From contig JBKCVA010000021.1 of assembly GCA_046318115.1 (NCBI GenBank), forward strand, positions 1 through 64,000: a stretch of 64,000 bases of DNA, written 5' to 3'. Below, piece after piece: positions 17,179 to 25,479 of this stretch. Position 1 is the first letter of the stretch. Each line of letters starts with the position of its first letter. A program made the translations under genes and the position numbers. The notes below the pieces were generated by a model. The model was not told the DNA's origin, did not search any database, and saw nothing but the letters and a program-made list of their open reading frames with translations. The DNA is from Aquimonas sp046318115. GTDB lineage: Bacteria > Pseudomonadota > Gammaproteobacteria > Xanthomonadales > Xanthomonadaceae.

Positions 17179-17531
17179 GCCTGTCGCCCGGAGCCTCAGG
17201 AACACGCCTGCCGCAGGGCACCAGGGATTCGGTCGATGCGTACCATTCGGTCAATAGGGGGATCCAAGCCCGAGAGGTTTCGCGAAGACGCTGAACAGGA
17301 TGGCCCCTGACCCACCCTCGCGTGGAGGCTCGACCCCCTCCGGGGCTTTCCCATTGGCGCGGTCGCGCGTGAGGGATCGTCGATGAGGGACCGAGGCCGG
17401 CGTTGGGCTCATGGTGGGCCGGCGCCCACCCCAATGGGAATCCGCCATCACGACACGCATGGGGTGAGCGGCGCGGGCTCAATGCTGGCCTCGGCTCGGC
17501 TCTGCGCCAAGCTGCACATCCGCGTCCGACC
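17179..17531. other. Gene-free 353-bp convergent gap
   Basis: Lies between the hydrolase remnant (+) and the kinase gene (-). Apart from the repeat at 17402-17451 I see no gene, and no clear intrinsic terminator for either side. Confidence 0.55.
17402..17451 (+). repeat. GGTGGGCC..CCCACCCC repeat, second subtype
   Basis: GTTGGGCTCATGGTGGGCCG then GCGCCCACCCCAATGGGAAT and CCGCCATCAC. Same arms and tail as 15096-15132. Confidence 0.65.
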
Positions 17532-19844
17532 TCAGCGCTGCTCCAGCTCCGCGCGCGCGACTTCGCGTACCAGCCGGAAACCGACATCGTCATAGCCATG
17601 CGCGGGATCAACCGCAGCCTCGCGCTCGCGCTCGGGCTGCTCGGCCTCGCGGCGCCCGAAGCCCAGCAGCGGCTGACGCACACAGCCAGCGGCGCAGGGC
17701 GCGCTCCACTCGCGCACCTGGTCAGAACGGGCGCAGCCTGCTGGCGCGGCCCGACAGGCTTCCGCCGCCATCGCCGCCGGCAGGGCGCGCCATTCGTCGA
17801 CCTCGGGCATGCGGTAGCGCCGCCCCTCCTGCCCACTCAACCACTGCGCGTAGGCCGCGGCATCCGCGAGGCTCACACAGACCACCGGTTCTGCAGACGA
17901 CTGCTCGAAGCCCGGCGCATCCCATCGTCGTTTGCGCAGGTTGAAGGCAGCACTGCGGATCTTGCAGTTGGCCGCAGCGCGCCCGGTGGCAGCGACGAAG
18001 CGCGCGTAGTCGCTGCGGCTGACCGGCTCGACCAGCGCCGCCAGCCCTGGACGCTCGCCCTCCGGCAGGCGCAGCAGCTGCTGCGCAGGAGTGCCCGCCA
18101 ACCGCTGGCCGACGCGGGCACGCACGATGCCCTGTGACCATTCGGGTTCCAGCGTGGCCGCCGCGATCGAGAGGGCTTCCGCCTCGACGCGCGCCGCGCG
18201 CAGCGCCTCGACATCTCCAGCCGCGAGCGCTGCCTGCAGACGGGAGCGCGCCCAGTCGCGCGGCGCCTGCTGCACGGCGCGCCAGGCCTCGCTGTCGGTC
18301 AGCGCCAACGCGTGCGCCAGCGCGACGGCGGCGCTGTAGAGCCGACGGTCGGGCGCGCTTGCGTCAGGGCTGAAGCTCCGTTCGACGTAGGGCTGGGCTG
18401 CCGCCAGCCAGTCGTTGCCCAAGCGCGCGAGTGCGTCCGCGTCGGCCCCGAGGGCTTGTGCGGTCAGCAGCGATTCGTGGGCATTGGCGCCGGACGGCTG
18501 GGTGAGACGACGCTGGCGGATCTGCAGCCCGGCGAAATGCAGCGCCTGCTGCAGCGGAGGCAGCGCCGCAATCTCCGGGTCGATGGCGGCTTCGGTGTCG
18601 GCGGCGGCATCGGCCGTGGGCAACTCGCCCGAGGACGCAGCTGGAACCTGCCCGGGTTCGAGCACAGCCGAAGTCGGCAGGGCCGGGGTCGACGTGGCCG
18701 CGAGCGGCGGCGCGACCGCAGCGGCGCGCGCGAGCGCCGCCTCGGGGCCAGGCGCCGGCTCGGCCAGCGCCCCGATCACCTCGGCAACCGCCGCACTGGC
18801 GCCGGGCCGATGCCAAGCCTGCCAGGCCACCACCAGCGCCAGCGCCAGCACCACTAGGGCAGCCACGGCGATGAACAGCGGGTTCACTGTGCGCTTTGGC
18901 GTCGTCGGCAGCACCGCACGCGGCGCGGTGATGGCCTCATCGAGCGGCACCGGCGCAGGCGCGGGCGCAGGGCCGGTGTCGAGCCGCGCCTGCTCGATGC
19001 GATCCAGCGCAGCCATCATGTCCTGCGCGCTGGCGAAGCGGGCGTCCGGCGTCTTCGCCAGGGCGCGGTCGATGAAGGCCTGCCAGTGCGACTTGTGCGC
19101 GGGCAGGCGGGGGATCGGGTCGACCGAGTGGCGCACCGCCATCTGCAGAGGACCATCCGCCTGGAAGGGCAGTTCGCCCATCAGCTTGTCGTAGGCCAGC
19201 ACGCCGATGCTGTAGAGATCGGCGCGACCATCGACCTTCTCGCCGCGGGCCTGCTCCGGTGCCATGTGGGTGGCGCTGCCGAGCGCGAAGCCACCGTCGG
19301 TGACGCGTTGGCGGTCGGAGCGGTGCATGGCGATGCCGAAATCGGTGAGCAGCGGGCGATCGACGTTGTCGAACAGCACGTTCTCGGACTTGATGTCCCG
19401 ATGCACGACGCCGCGTTCGTGGGCGTAGTCGAGCGCCCACAGCAGCGCGCGCAGGATCGCGATGAGCCGCGGCTCGTCGCTGACCAGCTCACGCTGCCCC
19501 AGATGGCCGCGCGGCAGGAAGGGCATCACGTAGTAGAGCAGGCCCAGCTCGGTGCGGCCGACGTCATGGATGCTGACGATGCCGGGATGCTGCAGCTTGG
19601 CGATGGTGCGCGCCTCGCGCTCGAAGCGCAGCTTGCTGATCTCGTCCTTCAGCGCGGTCGGCGCGATGACCTTGATGGCCACCTGCCGGTCCAGCGACTC
19701 CTGCACGCCCAGATAGACGTAGGACATACCGCCCTGTCCCAGCCGACGCAGCACGCGGTAGCCCGGTATGTCGGGCATGTAGGCCGACAGCAACTCGGAC
19801 AACTCGTCGGGCGAGAGATCGGGCGAGGGCGTAGGGGTAGCCAT
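17532..19844 (-). CDS. Membrane Ser/Thr protein kinase with SUMF1-like tail
   Basis: A 770-residue protein of PknB type. The N-terminal kinase (about 29-285) has the Gly loop RLGQGGMSYVYLG, Lys58 in VAIKV, HRDIKSEN (D150), DFG (168-170) and an APEQ activation-segment end, so it should be active. A single membrane helix follows at about 321-344, then a Pro/Ala-rich linker and a helical region. The C-terminal 140 residues resemble a shortened formylglycine-generating-enzyme/sulfatase-modifying-factor fold: EPVSRSDYARFVAATG, CVSLADAAAYAQWLS, YRMPEVDEWRAL and DDVGFRLVREV. The kinase faces the cytoplasm and the tail the periplasm. The catalytic Cys pair of true FGE enzymes is not evident, so a ligand-binding role is more likely. 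Confidence 0.92.
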   Translation of the reverse strand: MATPTPSPDLSPDELSELLSAYMPDIPGYRVLRRLGQGGMSYVYLGVQESLDRQVAIKVIAPTALKDEISKLRFEREARTIAKLQHPGIVSIHDVGRTELGLLYYVMPFLPRGHLGQRELVSDEPRLIAILRALLWALDYAHERGVVHRDIKSENVLFDNVDRPLLTDFGIAMHRSDRQRVTDGGFALGSATHMAPEQARGEKVDGRADLYSIGVLAYDKLMGELPFQADGPLQMAVRHSVDPIPRLPAHKSHWQAFIDRALAKTPDARFASAQDMMAALDRIEQARLDTGPAPAPAPVPLDEAITAPRAVLPTTPKRTVNPLFIAVAALVVLALALVVAWQAWHRPGASAAVAEVIGALAEPAPGPEAALARAAAVAPPLAATSTPALPTSAVLEPGQVPAASSGELPTADAAADTEAAIDPEIAALPPLQQALHFAGLQIRQRRLTQPSGANAHESLLTAQALGADADALARLGNDWLAAAQPYVERSFSPDASAPDRRLYSAAVALAHALALTDSEAWRAVQQAPRDWARSRLQAALAAGDVEALRAARVEAEALSIAAATLEPEWSQGIVRARVGQRLAGTPAQQLLRLPEGERPGLAALVEPVSRSDYARFVAATGRAAANCKIRSAAFNLRKRRWDAPGFEQSSAEPVVCVSLADAAAYAQWLSGQEGRRYRMPEVDEWRALPAAMAAEACRAAPAGCARSDQVREWSAPCAAGCVRQPLLGFGRREAEQPEREREAAVDPAHGYDDVGFRLVREVARAELEQR

Positions 19845-19986
19845 GGGTGGCGGGGGGCAGTCTGGCGGCGAGGATACGCCGTTTGCCGTTGCAAAAGTTC
19901 ACCCCAGCTCACAGCGCGACGGAACGCCCTGCGAAACGCACCGGCCCAGCGGGCGTCCGCGCCGGCGCGCGCCGAGCCGCTCGGGG

Positions 19987-20751
19987 TCAGAGGTGCTTTA
20001 GCAGCTGACGGATCTGCGGGAGGCAGCGCCGGCTGATCTCGAGGGCGTCGGCACTTCGCTTGAGCAGGGCATGGACCTGACCATCGGCGCCACGACGCAG
20101 TTCGCGAAGTTCGCTGCGGGCGACAAGGCAGTTGCGGTGGATGCGCAGGAAGCGCTCCGGGAACTCGTGCTCGAGCGTCTTCAACGAATCTTCGACGAGA
20201 TCCTCGCCGCCGAGGTGATGCACCACGACGTACTTCTCCTCGGCCTGCAGGTAGACGATGTCGGCGATCGGGATCAGGCGAAGGCTGCCGCGCAGGCGGG
20301 CACAGAGGTGGGTGCGCGCCTGCGTCTTCGGCAGCGCCTGCAGGCGCTCGTTGGCTCGCCCGCGGCCCAGCGCGCGGGCGCGCTCGAGGGCCGCCCCCAG
20401 GCGCTCGGCACGCACCGGCTTCAGCAGATAGTCGATGGCTCGTGCCTCGAACGCCGCCAGGGCATGCTCGTCGTAGGCCGTGCAGAACACCACTGCGGGC
20501 GCTGACGGGTCCGCGGCCAGATGGCGGGCTGCCTCGAGACCGTCCATCACCGGCATGGCGATGTCCAGCAGCACCACGTCGGGCCTGAGCTGTTCGCAGG
20601 CATCGATCGCCTGGCGGCCATCGGGCGCTTCGCCGACCACGCGCACGCCCGGCAGCCCCAGCAGCAGGTCGCGCAAGCGCTGGCGGGCGAGCGGTTCGTC
20701 ATCGACGATCAGGACATCGAGGACGGCAGCGCGGGATTCCGTGGCATCCAT
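19987..20751 (-). CDS. LytTR-family response regulator
   Basis: A 254-residue AlgR/LytR-type regulator. The receiver domain (about 11-125) has the acidic pair DD in LIVDDEP, phosphoacceptor D63 in LLDIAMP and the conserved K in YLLKPV. The LytTR DNA-binding domain (about 150-250) includes IVYLQAEEKYVVVHH and a FLRIHRNCLVARSEL block. Its start lies 43 bp inside the 3' end of the upstream histidine kinase, so the two are cotranslated. The targets are not visible; the neighbouring esterase and the sbtAB genes are candidates by position only. Confidence 0.95.
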   Translation of the reverse strand: MDATESRAAVLDVLIVDDEPLARQRLRDLLLGLPGVRVVGEAPDGRQAIDACEQLRPDVVLLDIAMPVMDGLEAARHLAADPSAPAVVFCTAYDEHALAAFEARAIDYLLKPVRAERLGAALERARALGRGRANERLQALPKTQARTHLCARLRGSLRLIPIADIVYLQAEEKYVVVHHLGGEDLVEDSLKTLEHEFPERFLRIHRNCLVARSELRELRRGADGQVHALLKRSADALEISRRCLPQIRQLLKHL

Positions 20752-21773
20752 AGGGTCACCGAATAGTGGTCAGGGGCGGGCACCGCGGTCATCCACGCGG
20801 TCGGGCCAAAAAAGTGCTGCAGGCGCTGCTCGATACTCAGCACGGCATGGCGGTTGCCGCCACTGGCAGCCTGCGCAGGACACGGGTTGCCGATCTCGAT
20901 GCGTAGACCGTCGTCGATGCAGCGCAACTCGATCAGGATCTCACCCCCCTGCGGCAGACGGGCGACACCGTGGAGGATCGCGTTCTCGACGAGCGGCTGC
21001 AGCAGCAGGCGCGGCAGGCGCAGCGTCTGCGGCCAGCCGGGCTCGAGATCGATGCGCAGGCGCAGACGATCGCCCAGACGGAGGCGCTCGATGCCGAGGT
21101 AGCGGTCGATCAGTTCGAATTCCTCGGCCAGTGTCCAGTCGCCCTGCCCCGCGCCCAGCGCCGCCCGGAACACCTCGGAGAGGTCCTCGATCGCACGCTC
21201 TGCGGTGGCGGGGTCGCGGCGCACCAGGCTGATGATGCTGTTGAGGCTGTTGAACAGAAAATGCGGGCGAATGCGTGCCTGCAGGGCACGCACCTCCGCC
21301 TGTGCGCTGGCCTGCACCTGCGCCTGCCAAAGCTGTTGGACGTAGAAGTAGCGCAGCAGCGCCGCCGACAGCAGGCCAGCCACCGCGGCACAGGACAGTG
21401 CGAACTGCAGTCCATGGCCCGTGGGCACGGTGAGCCCGAGCCTCAGCGTGACATCGAGCTGGTGGACAGCGCCCGCTCCCAGCAGTGTGGCCAGCGTCGG
21501 GATCGCCCAGCCGGCGGCGATCGAAAGCGGACGCGGCCGCAGCCGGAGTACCAATGGCCTGAGCTTGCACAACAGCACGCTGGCCAACAGGCCCAGCCAC
21601 TGCGCGAACACACTGGCGACGAACAGCCGTGAACCGGCGTCAGCGGGGTCACCGGCCGCACCGGGCATCAACACAGCGGCCAGCACGATGATCTGCGCGG
21701 CCACCATCACCACGAACAGGGTGGGTATGCGGCAGAAGTCGGGGAGCCAGTGATCGAGCGGAGCGCTGTGCAT
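20709..21773 (-). CDS. LytS-type sensor histidine kinase
   Basis: A 354-residue kinase with about four membrane helices in the first 145 residues and no periplasmic sensor of note. A short coiled linker leads to the His_kinase domain with phosphoacceptor H171 in ARIRPHFLFNSLNS. The ATP-binding part includes the N box LLQPLVENAILHG. Start ATG 21773. It overlaps the LytTR regulator gene by 43 bp. The membrane-embedded sensing part suggests detection of a membrane or cell-envelope signal, as in the AlgZ/AlgR type. Confidence 0.93.
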   Translation of the reverse strand: MHSAPLDHWLPDFCRIPTLFVVMVAAQIIVLAAVLMPGAAGDPADAGSRLFVASVFAQWLGLLASVLLCKLRPLVLRLRPRPLSIAAGWAIPTLATLLGAGAVHQLDVTLRLGLTVPTGHGLQFALSCAAVAGLLSAALLRYFYVQQLWQAQVQASAQAEVRALQARIRPHFLFNSLNSIISLVRRDPATAERAIEDLSEVFRAALGAGQGDWTLAEEFELIDRYLGIERLRLGDRLRLRIDLEPGWPQTLRLPRLLLQPLVENAILHGVARLPQGGEILIELRCIDDGLRIEIGNPCPAQAASGGNRHAVLSIEQRLQHFFGPTAWMTAVPAPDHYSVTLWMPRNPALPSSMS

Positions 21774-21808
21774 CGGCGGAAGTATGCCTGCCGCCCGCGT
21801 GGGCGCCG

Positions 21809-22480
21809 CTACCGCTGTTCGCCCAGCAGATGCCGCTCCATCCATCCGGAGAGGTCCCGGATTTCCTCGGCGCAGACGCTGTGTGGCATGCCGTAGCTGT
21901 GCCAATCCACCGGATGCCCCCAGGCCTGAAGCCGCTGCCGGGCCGCCAATCCCAGCATCTGCGGCACGATGGGATCGACCGCGCCGTGGCCGATGAACAC
22001 CGGCAGGCCGGCCTGGATCGGGGCGCGCTGCGCTTCGATGCGCGCGGCAATCGGCAGATAGGTCGACAATGCAACGATGCCGGCGAGTCGCTCGGGATGG
22101 GTGAGCCCTGAAGCCAGCGCCACAGCTCCACCCTGCGAGAAGCCCGCCAGCAGGATCCGCTGACTGTCGACGCCGCGCTGGCGCTCGCGCGCGATCAGGC
22201 GCTCGACCCCGGCCACCGAGGCGAGGATGCCAGCCTCGTCCTCGATCGCCATCAGCTCGAGACCATGGATGTCGTACCAGCCGCGCATGCGCATGCCGCC
22301 GTTCAGAGTGATCGGCCGCACCGGTGCGTGCGGGAACACGAAGCGCAGCGGCGGCCAACCCGTGCGCAGCAGCTCGGGCACGATCGGCTCGAAGTCGTGT
22401 CCATCCGCCCCCAGCCCATGCAGCCAGAGCACGCTGTGGCGCGGCTGCTTGCCGGTTTCGATTTCGATGCACTCCAGCAT
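21809..22480 (-). CDS. Phospholipase/carboxylesterase-type serine hydrolase
   Basis: A 223-residue alpha/beta-hydrolase of the acyl-protein thioesterase/carboxylesterase family. It has the oxyanion segment LHGLGADGHDF at about 20-30, nucleophile S115 in GFSQGGAVAL, the acid in GHGAVDPIV and the His in SYGMPHSV. No signal peptide, so cytoplasmic. Length is typical for Pseudomonas EstB-like enzymes. It lies 36 bp upstream of the sensor kinase gene, same strand, and is divergent from sbtA with only 70 bp between the starts. Confidence 0.92.
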   Translation of the reverse strand: MLECIEIETGKQPRHSVLWLHGLGADGHDFEPIVPELLRTGWPPLRFVFPHAPVRPITLNGGMRMRGWYDIHGLELMAIEDEAGILASVAGVERLIARERQRGVDSQRILLAGFSQGGAVALASGLTHPERLAGIVALSTYLPIAARIEAQRAPIQAGLPVFIGHGAVDPIVPQMLGLAARQRLQAWGHPVDWHSYGMPHSVCAEEIRDLSGWMERHLLGEQR

Positions 22481-22550
22481 GGGCGTCTCCGTAGGTGGGG
22501 CGCGCAGTGTAGGCGTCCGCGCGCAAACGCTGGCGTCCGGAGCATGTCGC

Positions 22551-23510
22551 ATGACAGCATCCACGCCCATGTTCGATGTCGTCGTCCTCTTCTTCCTGCT
22601 GGGCTTGATCGCGCGCCTGGCCAAGTCCGACCTGCGCCTGCCGGAAGCGGTCTACGAGGTGCTGTCGATCTATCTGCTGCTGGCGATCGGCCTGAAGGGC
22701 GGCATCGAGCTGTCCAAGCATTCGATCGGCGACCTGCTGCCGCAGGTGGCGGCGACGATGGCGCTGGGCTTCGCGATCCCGCTGATGCTGTTTCCGCTGC
22801 TGCGCCTGCTGCGCTTCGCCAGTGCGGACAGTGCCTCGCTGTCGGCGCACTACGGCTCGGTGAGCGTGGTCACCTTCGCGGTGGCGACTGCCGCCCTCGA
22901 CCGTGCGGGCGTGGCCTACGAATCGCACGCTGCGCTGTGGGTAGCAGTCATGGAAGCGCCGGCGCTGGTCGCCGGCATCCTGCTGGCGCGCATGTCGCGG
23001 CTCAGGGATGTGCGCTGGCGCCGCCTCGGCCACGAGGTGCTGTTCGGCAAGTCGGTGCTGCTGCTGGCCGGCGGGCTGGCCATCGGTGCGGTTGCAGGCG
23101 TCGAGGGCAGCAAGGCCATCGCGCCTGTGTTCATCGATCCTTTCCGCGGCATCCTCGCCCTGTTCCTGCTCGAACTGGGGCTGGTGGCCGGCGGGCGGCT
23201 GCGCGAGATCGGTCCCTTTGGTCCACGGCTGCTGCTGCTGGGCCTCGGCTTTCCGCCCCTGCTCGCGGTGCTGGGCGCGCTGACCGGCGTGGCCTTGGGC
23301 CTTTCGGTGGGCGGCATCGCGATCCTCGCCACGCTGGCCGCGAGCGCCAGTTACATCGCCGCGCCCACTGCCATGCGCATGGCGGTGCCCGAAGCCAACG
23401 CAGCGCTGTCGATCACCGCTGCACTCGGCATCAGCTTCCCCTTCAACGTGATCGTTGGCATTCCGCTGTATCTGAAGCTCGCGCACTGGTTGGGAGGCGC
23501 ACCCGCATGA
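22551..23510 (+). CDS. sbtA: SbtA-type sodium-dependent bicarbonate transporter
   Basis: A 319-residue polytopic membrane protein of the SbtA family, which imports bicarbonate with sodium. The chain has about ten helices in two inverted halves. Typical segments are AIGLKGGIELS near residue 44, SAHYGSVSVVTFAVA near 100, and LASASYIAAPTAMR followed by EANAALSITAALGISFPFNV. Start at ATG 22551 has CCGGAG upstream; an in-frame ATG at 22569 is an alternative. The stop overlaps the sbtB start (ATGA), the arrangement of carbon-regulated sbtAB pairs. No other carboxysome or CO2-fixation gene is in the window, so a role in supplying bicarbonate to carboxylases or in pH control is likely. Confidence 0.9.
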   Translation: MTASTPMFDVVVLFFLLGLIARLAKSDLRLPEAVYEVLSIYLLLAIGLKGGIELSKHSIGDLLPQVAATMALGFAIPLMLFPLLRLLRFASADSASLSAHYGSVSVVTFAVATAALDRAGVAYESHAALWVAVMEAPALVAGILLARMSRLRDVRWRRLGHEVLFGKSVLLLAGGLAIGAVAGVEGSKAIAPVFIDPFRGILALFLLELGLVAGGRLREIGPFGPRLLLLGLGFPPLLAVLGALTGVALGLSVGGIAILATLAASASYIAAPTAMRMAVPEANAALSITAALGISFPFNVIVGIPLYLKLAHWLGGAPA

Positions 23511-23815
23511 CCTTGCCCAAACATCCCCGCACCCTGCTGGTGATCATCGCCGAGGCTGCGCTCGAGAAGTCGCTGGCCCGCGACGTGCGTCGTCTGGGTG
23601 CGCACGGCTACACGGTGTATGACGTGCGCGGCGCCGGCCACAGCGGCATCCGTGAAGGCAGCTGGGAGGCGGACCGCAGCATCGAAATGAAGGTGATCTG
23701 CGAGGCCGAGGTCGCTGATCGCATCGCTGCCCACGTGCTGGGCGAGTACGGCGCCAACTTCGGCCTGACCCTGTTCTTTGCCGACGTCGAAGTGCTGCGC
23801 CCAGGCAAGTACTGA
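23507..23815 (+). CDS. sbtB: SbtB-like PII regulatory protein
   Basis: A 102-residue PII-superfamily protein with the ferredoxin-like pattern: KTLLVII-type first strand, RDVRRLGAHGYTVYDVRG, a GSWEADRSIEMKVICE strand and YGANFGLTLFFADVEVLRP. Start ATG 23507 overlaps the sbtA stop. In cyanobacteria SbtB binds adenine nucleotides including cAMP and plugs SbtA. This version ends at PGKY and lacks the C-terminal Cys-Gly-Pro redox loop of cyanobacterial SbtB, so redox control is unlikely while nucleotide control remains possible. Confidence 0.88.
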   Translation: MTLPKHPRTLLVIIAEAALEKSLARDVRRLGAHGYTVYDVRGAGHSGIREGSWEADRSIEMKVICEAEVADRIAAHVLGEYGANFGLTLFFADVEVLRPGKY

Positions 23816-24241
23816 GAGCCCGCGAAAACCATCCGCCTGCCGCGGCCGCCTCCGGCAGCCCGCGGTGGCAACGCGCTCCGCGAATTCAGGGTTCATGGGC
23901 GCGCCGAACGTCCGTGAATTCACATGCCGCGCTTTGCCACGAAGGGCCAGAGACGCCCTCGCTGCCGCGTCTGAGTTTTTTCGCAGGCTCCGGGTGCGCG
24001 TGGGCAAACCCTCGACAGACGGCCGGCTCCTCGGGACGCGCGTCCCTGCATCGCGATGCAGTATTCGCTGTGCTACGCCCCTCTGAAGGCGAGACGGAAG
24101 CAGGGCCCTCGCAGACGCTTCGGCCCATCCCCTCATCGACCCGCTCTCCGCTTTGGGCGCCCGTGCGCTCGAACGCGCTCAGCATCACACCGCGGGTCTG
24201 CTGGCTACGGCAGGATGGCGGCCCGTGTCACACTCTGTCAC
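23816..24241. other. Gene-free 426-bp region
   Basis: Downstream of sbtB and upstream of the first CxxCH gene. It has two GAATTCA-containing stretches (near 23881 and 23921) and a GTTTTTTCGCAGGCTCC stretch near 23972. A similar order, GTGAATTCA then TTTTCGCAGGCT, occurs at 39150-39260. Open frames reading through it into the downstream gene have no support before ATG 24242. Confidence 0.5.
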
Positions 24242-24898
24242 ATGAAGTCGCGCATGCCGCCCAATCGCCTGCCCCTCCCCATGCGCCGCACCGGCCGCAT
24301 TGCCGCCATGGCCGTTCTGCTCGTCCTCAGCGCGCCCGCAGCCCTTGCGTGGCCTCAGAAGGACGCATCGCCGGACACCTTCCCGCCGTTGGGGAGCCAG
24401 TGCGAGAGCCTGGATGCAGAGCCGATCACCTACGGTATGCAGTACGACCTGCCCGGCAGTGGCCTGCCTGACGAAATCCGCGACATCCACGACGTGTGGC
24501 TGGCCGGTGGCTGCGTGGGCTGCCACAACCAGACCGCGATGGGCGGGCTCAGGCTGGACACCCCGGACTTCGCCGGCTACGAACTCGTGCTGGCCAACAG
24601 CTTCCGCAACAGCGAGATCTTTCGCGTCGTCCCCAACAGGCCGGAGTCGAGCCTGCTGTACGCGATGATCAACTGCACGCCCCCCGGCGACTACCCGTTC
24701 ATGCCGCCGGCCACGGACCAGTTGCCCGTTCGGCTGTCGCCACGGCTGCGCGCCCTTGTCTATGACTGGATCGCACAGGGCGCGCGGGGTTTCGATGCGT
24801 TCGGCGCGCCCTACAGCGACGTGGTCTTCCGGGACTCGATGGAATCCTCGCGTCAACAATTCAACCTCGTGATGCCAACTCCGATGAGGACGCCGTGA
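24242..24898 (+). CDS. Exported CxxCH protein, cytochrome c-like
   Basis: A 218-residue protein starting at ATG 24242. A signal peptide follows an Arg-rich N terminus and ends near ALAWP. A single haem-type motif, CVGCHN, lies near residue 97. It is followed by LRLDTPDFAGYE and, near the end, LVYDWIAQGARG, which are typical of the short cytochrome-like domains that accompany DUF1501/DUF1800 proteins in planctomycete-type systems. The distal Met ligand cannot be fixed by eye. The stop overlaps the start of the next CxxCH gene, and the two products resemble each other. Confidence 0.78.
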   Translation: MKSRMPPNRLPLPMRRTGRIAAMAVLLVLSAPAALAWPQKDASPDTFPPLGSQCESLDAEPITYGMQYDLPGSGLPDEIRDIHDVWLAGGCVGCHNQTAMGGLRLDTPDFAGYELVLANSFRNSEIFRVVPNRPESSLLYAMINCTPPGDYPFMPPATDQLPVRLSPRLRALVYDWIAQGARGFDAFGAPYSDVVFRDSMESSRQQFNLVMPTPMRTP

Positions 24899-25392
24899 TC
24901 CTGAAAACCTTGCCAACGCTGCTCGCCGCTGCCGCACTGTCGATCTCGGCCGACGTCCGCGCAACCGGCGGCCCCAGCGGGTGCGCGCAGCTCCCGCTGG
25001 ACACCTTCCCCATCCGCTACGACGTCAGCTTCGAAGCGGACATCCGGCCCCTGTTGGATGTCCAATGCAGCACCTGCCACATCAACAGCAGCAACGGCGG
25101 CCTCAACTTCAACCTGGCGAACGCCGTGAGCAATCTCTTGGGCGTCGATGAGCGTGGCCGCGCCGCCAACGGCGACGCCAGCATTCTCCGGGTGCGGCCC
25201 TTCGAGCCTTTGGCGAGCGCGCTTTTTCTCAAGATCAACTGCGATGTACCGCCCTTCGGATCGCAGATGCCGGGCGATGCAGCGCTGCAGGCCGCGGTCT
25301 ACGACTGGATCGCGAACGGCGCGCTGATGCCCGATTCCGTCGGCGGGCAGCGCCTGTTCATCGGTCGCTTCGAGAGCATCCAGCGGCCCTGA
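24895..25392 (+). CDS. Exported CxxCH protein, paralogue of upstream gene
   Basis: A 165-residue protein starting at GTG 24895, with 4 bp overlap (GTGA) to the gene before. Signal peptide to about residue 23, then one CSTCH motif near residue 57, GGLNFNLANAVSNLLG, and the C-terminal block VYDWIANGAL that echoes VYDWIAQGAR upstream. Both are likely periplasmic mono-haem proteins arising by duplication. A strong terminator follows, shared with the convergent DUF1501 gene. Confidence 0.78.
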   Translation: MILKTLPTLLAAAALSISADVRATGGPSGCAQLPLDTFPIRYDVSFEADIRPLLDVQCSTCHINSSNGGLNFNLANAVSNLLGVDERGRAANGDASILRVRPFEPLASALFLKINCDVPPFGSQMPGDAALQAAVYDWIANGALMPDSVGGQRLFIGRFESIQRP

Positions 25393-25426
25393 GCCGTCTG
25401 CGCGCATGCGCAGCCTGTATCAGCAA

Positions 25427-25456
25427 CAAAAAGGGCTGCCCGAAGGCAGCCCTTTC
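25427..25456. terminator. Bidirectional intrinsic terminator
   Basis: Perfect stem GGGCTGCC/GGCAGCCC with loop CGAA at about 25433-25452, preceded by AAAAA and followed by TTTCTGTTT. The A and T flanks let it stop transcription from both sides, the CxxCH pair (+) and the DUF1501 gene (-). Confidence 0.9.
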
Positions 25457-25479
25457 TGTTTCGTCGCTGCGTCCGGCAC

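Noticed and set aside
20709..23486. A 925-codon minus-strand open frame suggesting one giant protein
   Set aside because: Only its 3' third is the sensor kinase. The upstream part is antisense to sbtA and the esterase frame and has no recognisable domain; long shadow frames are expected at this GC content.
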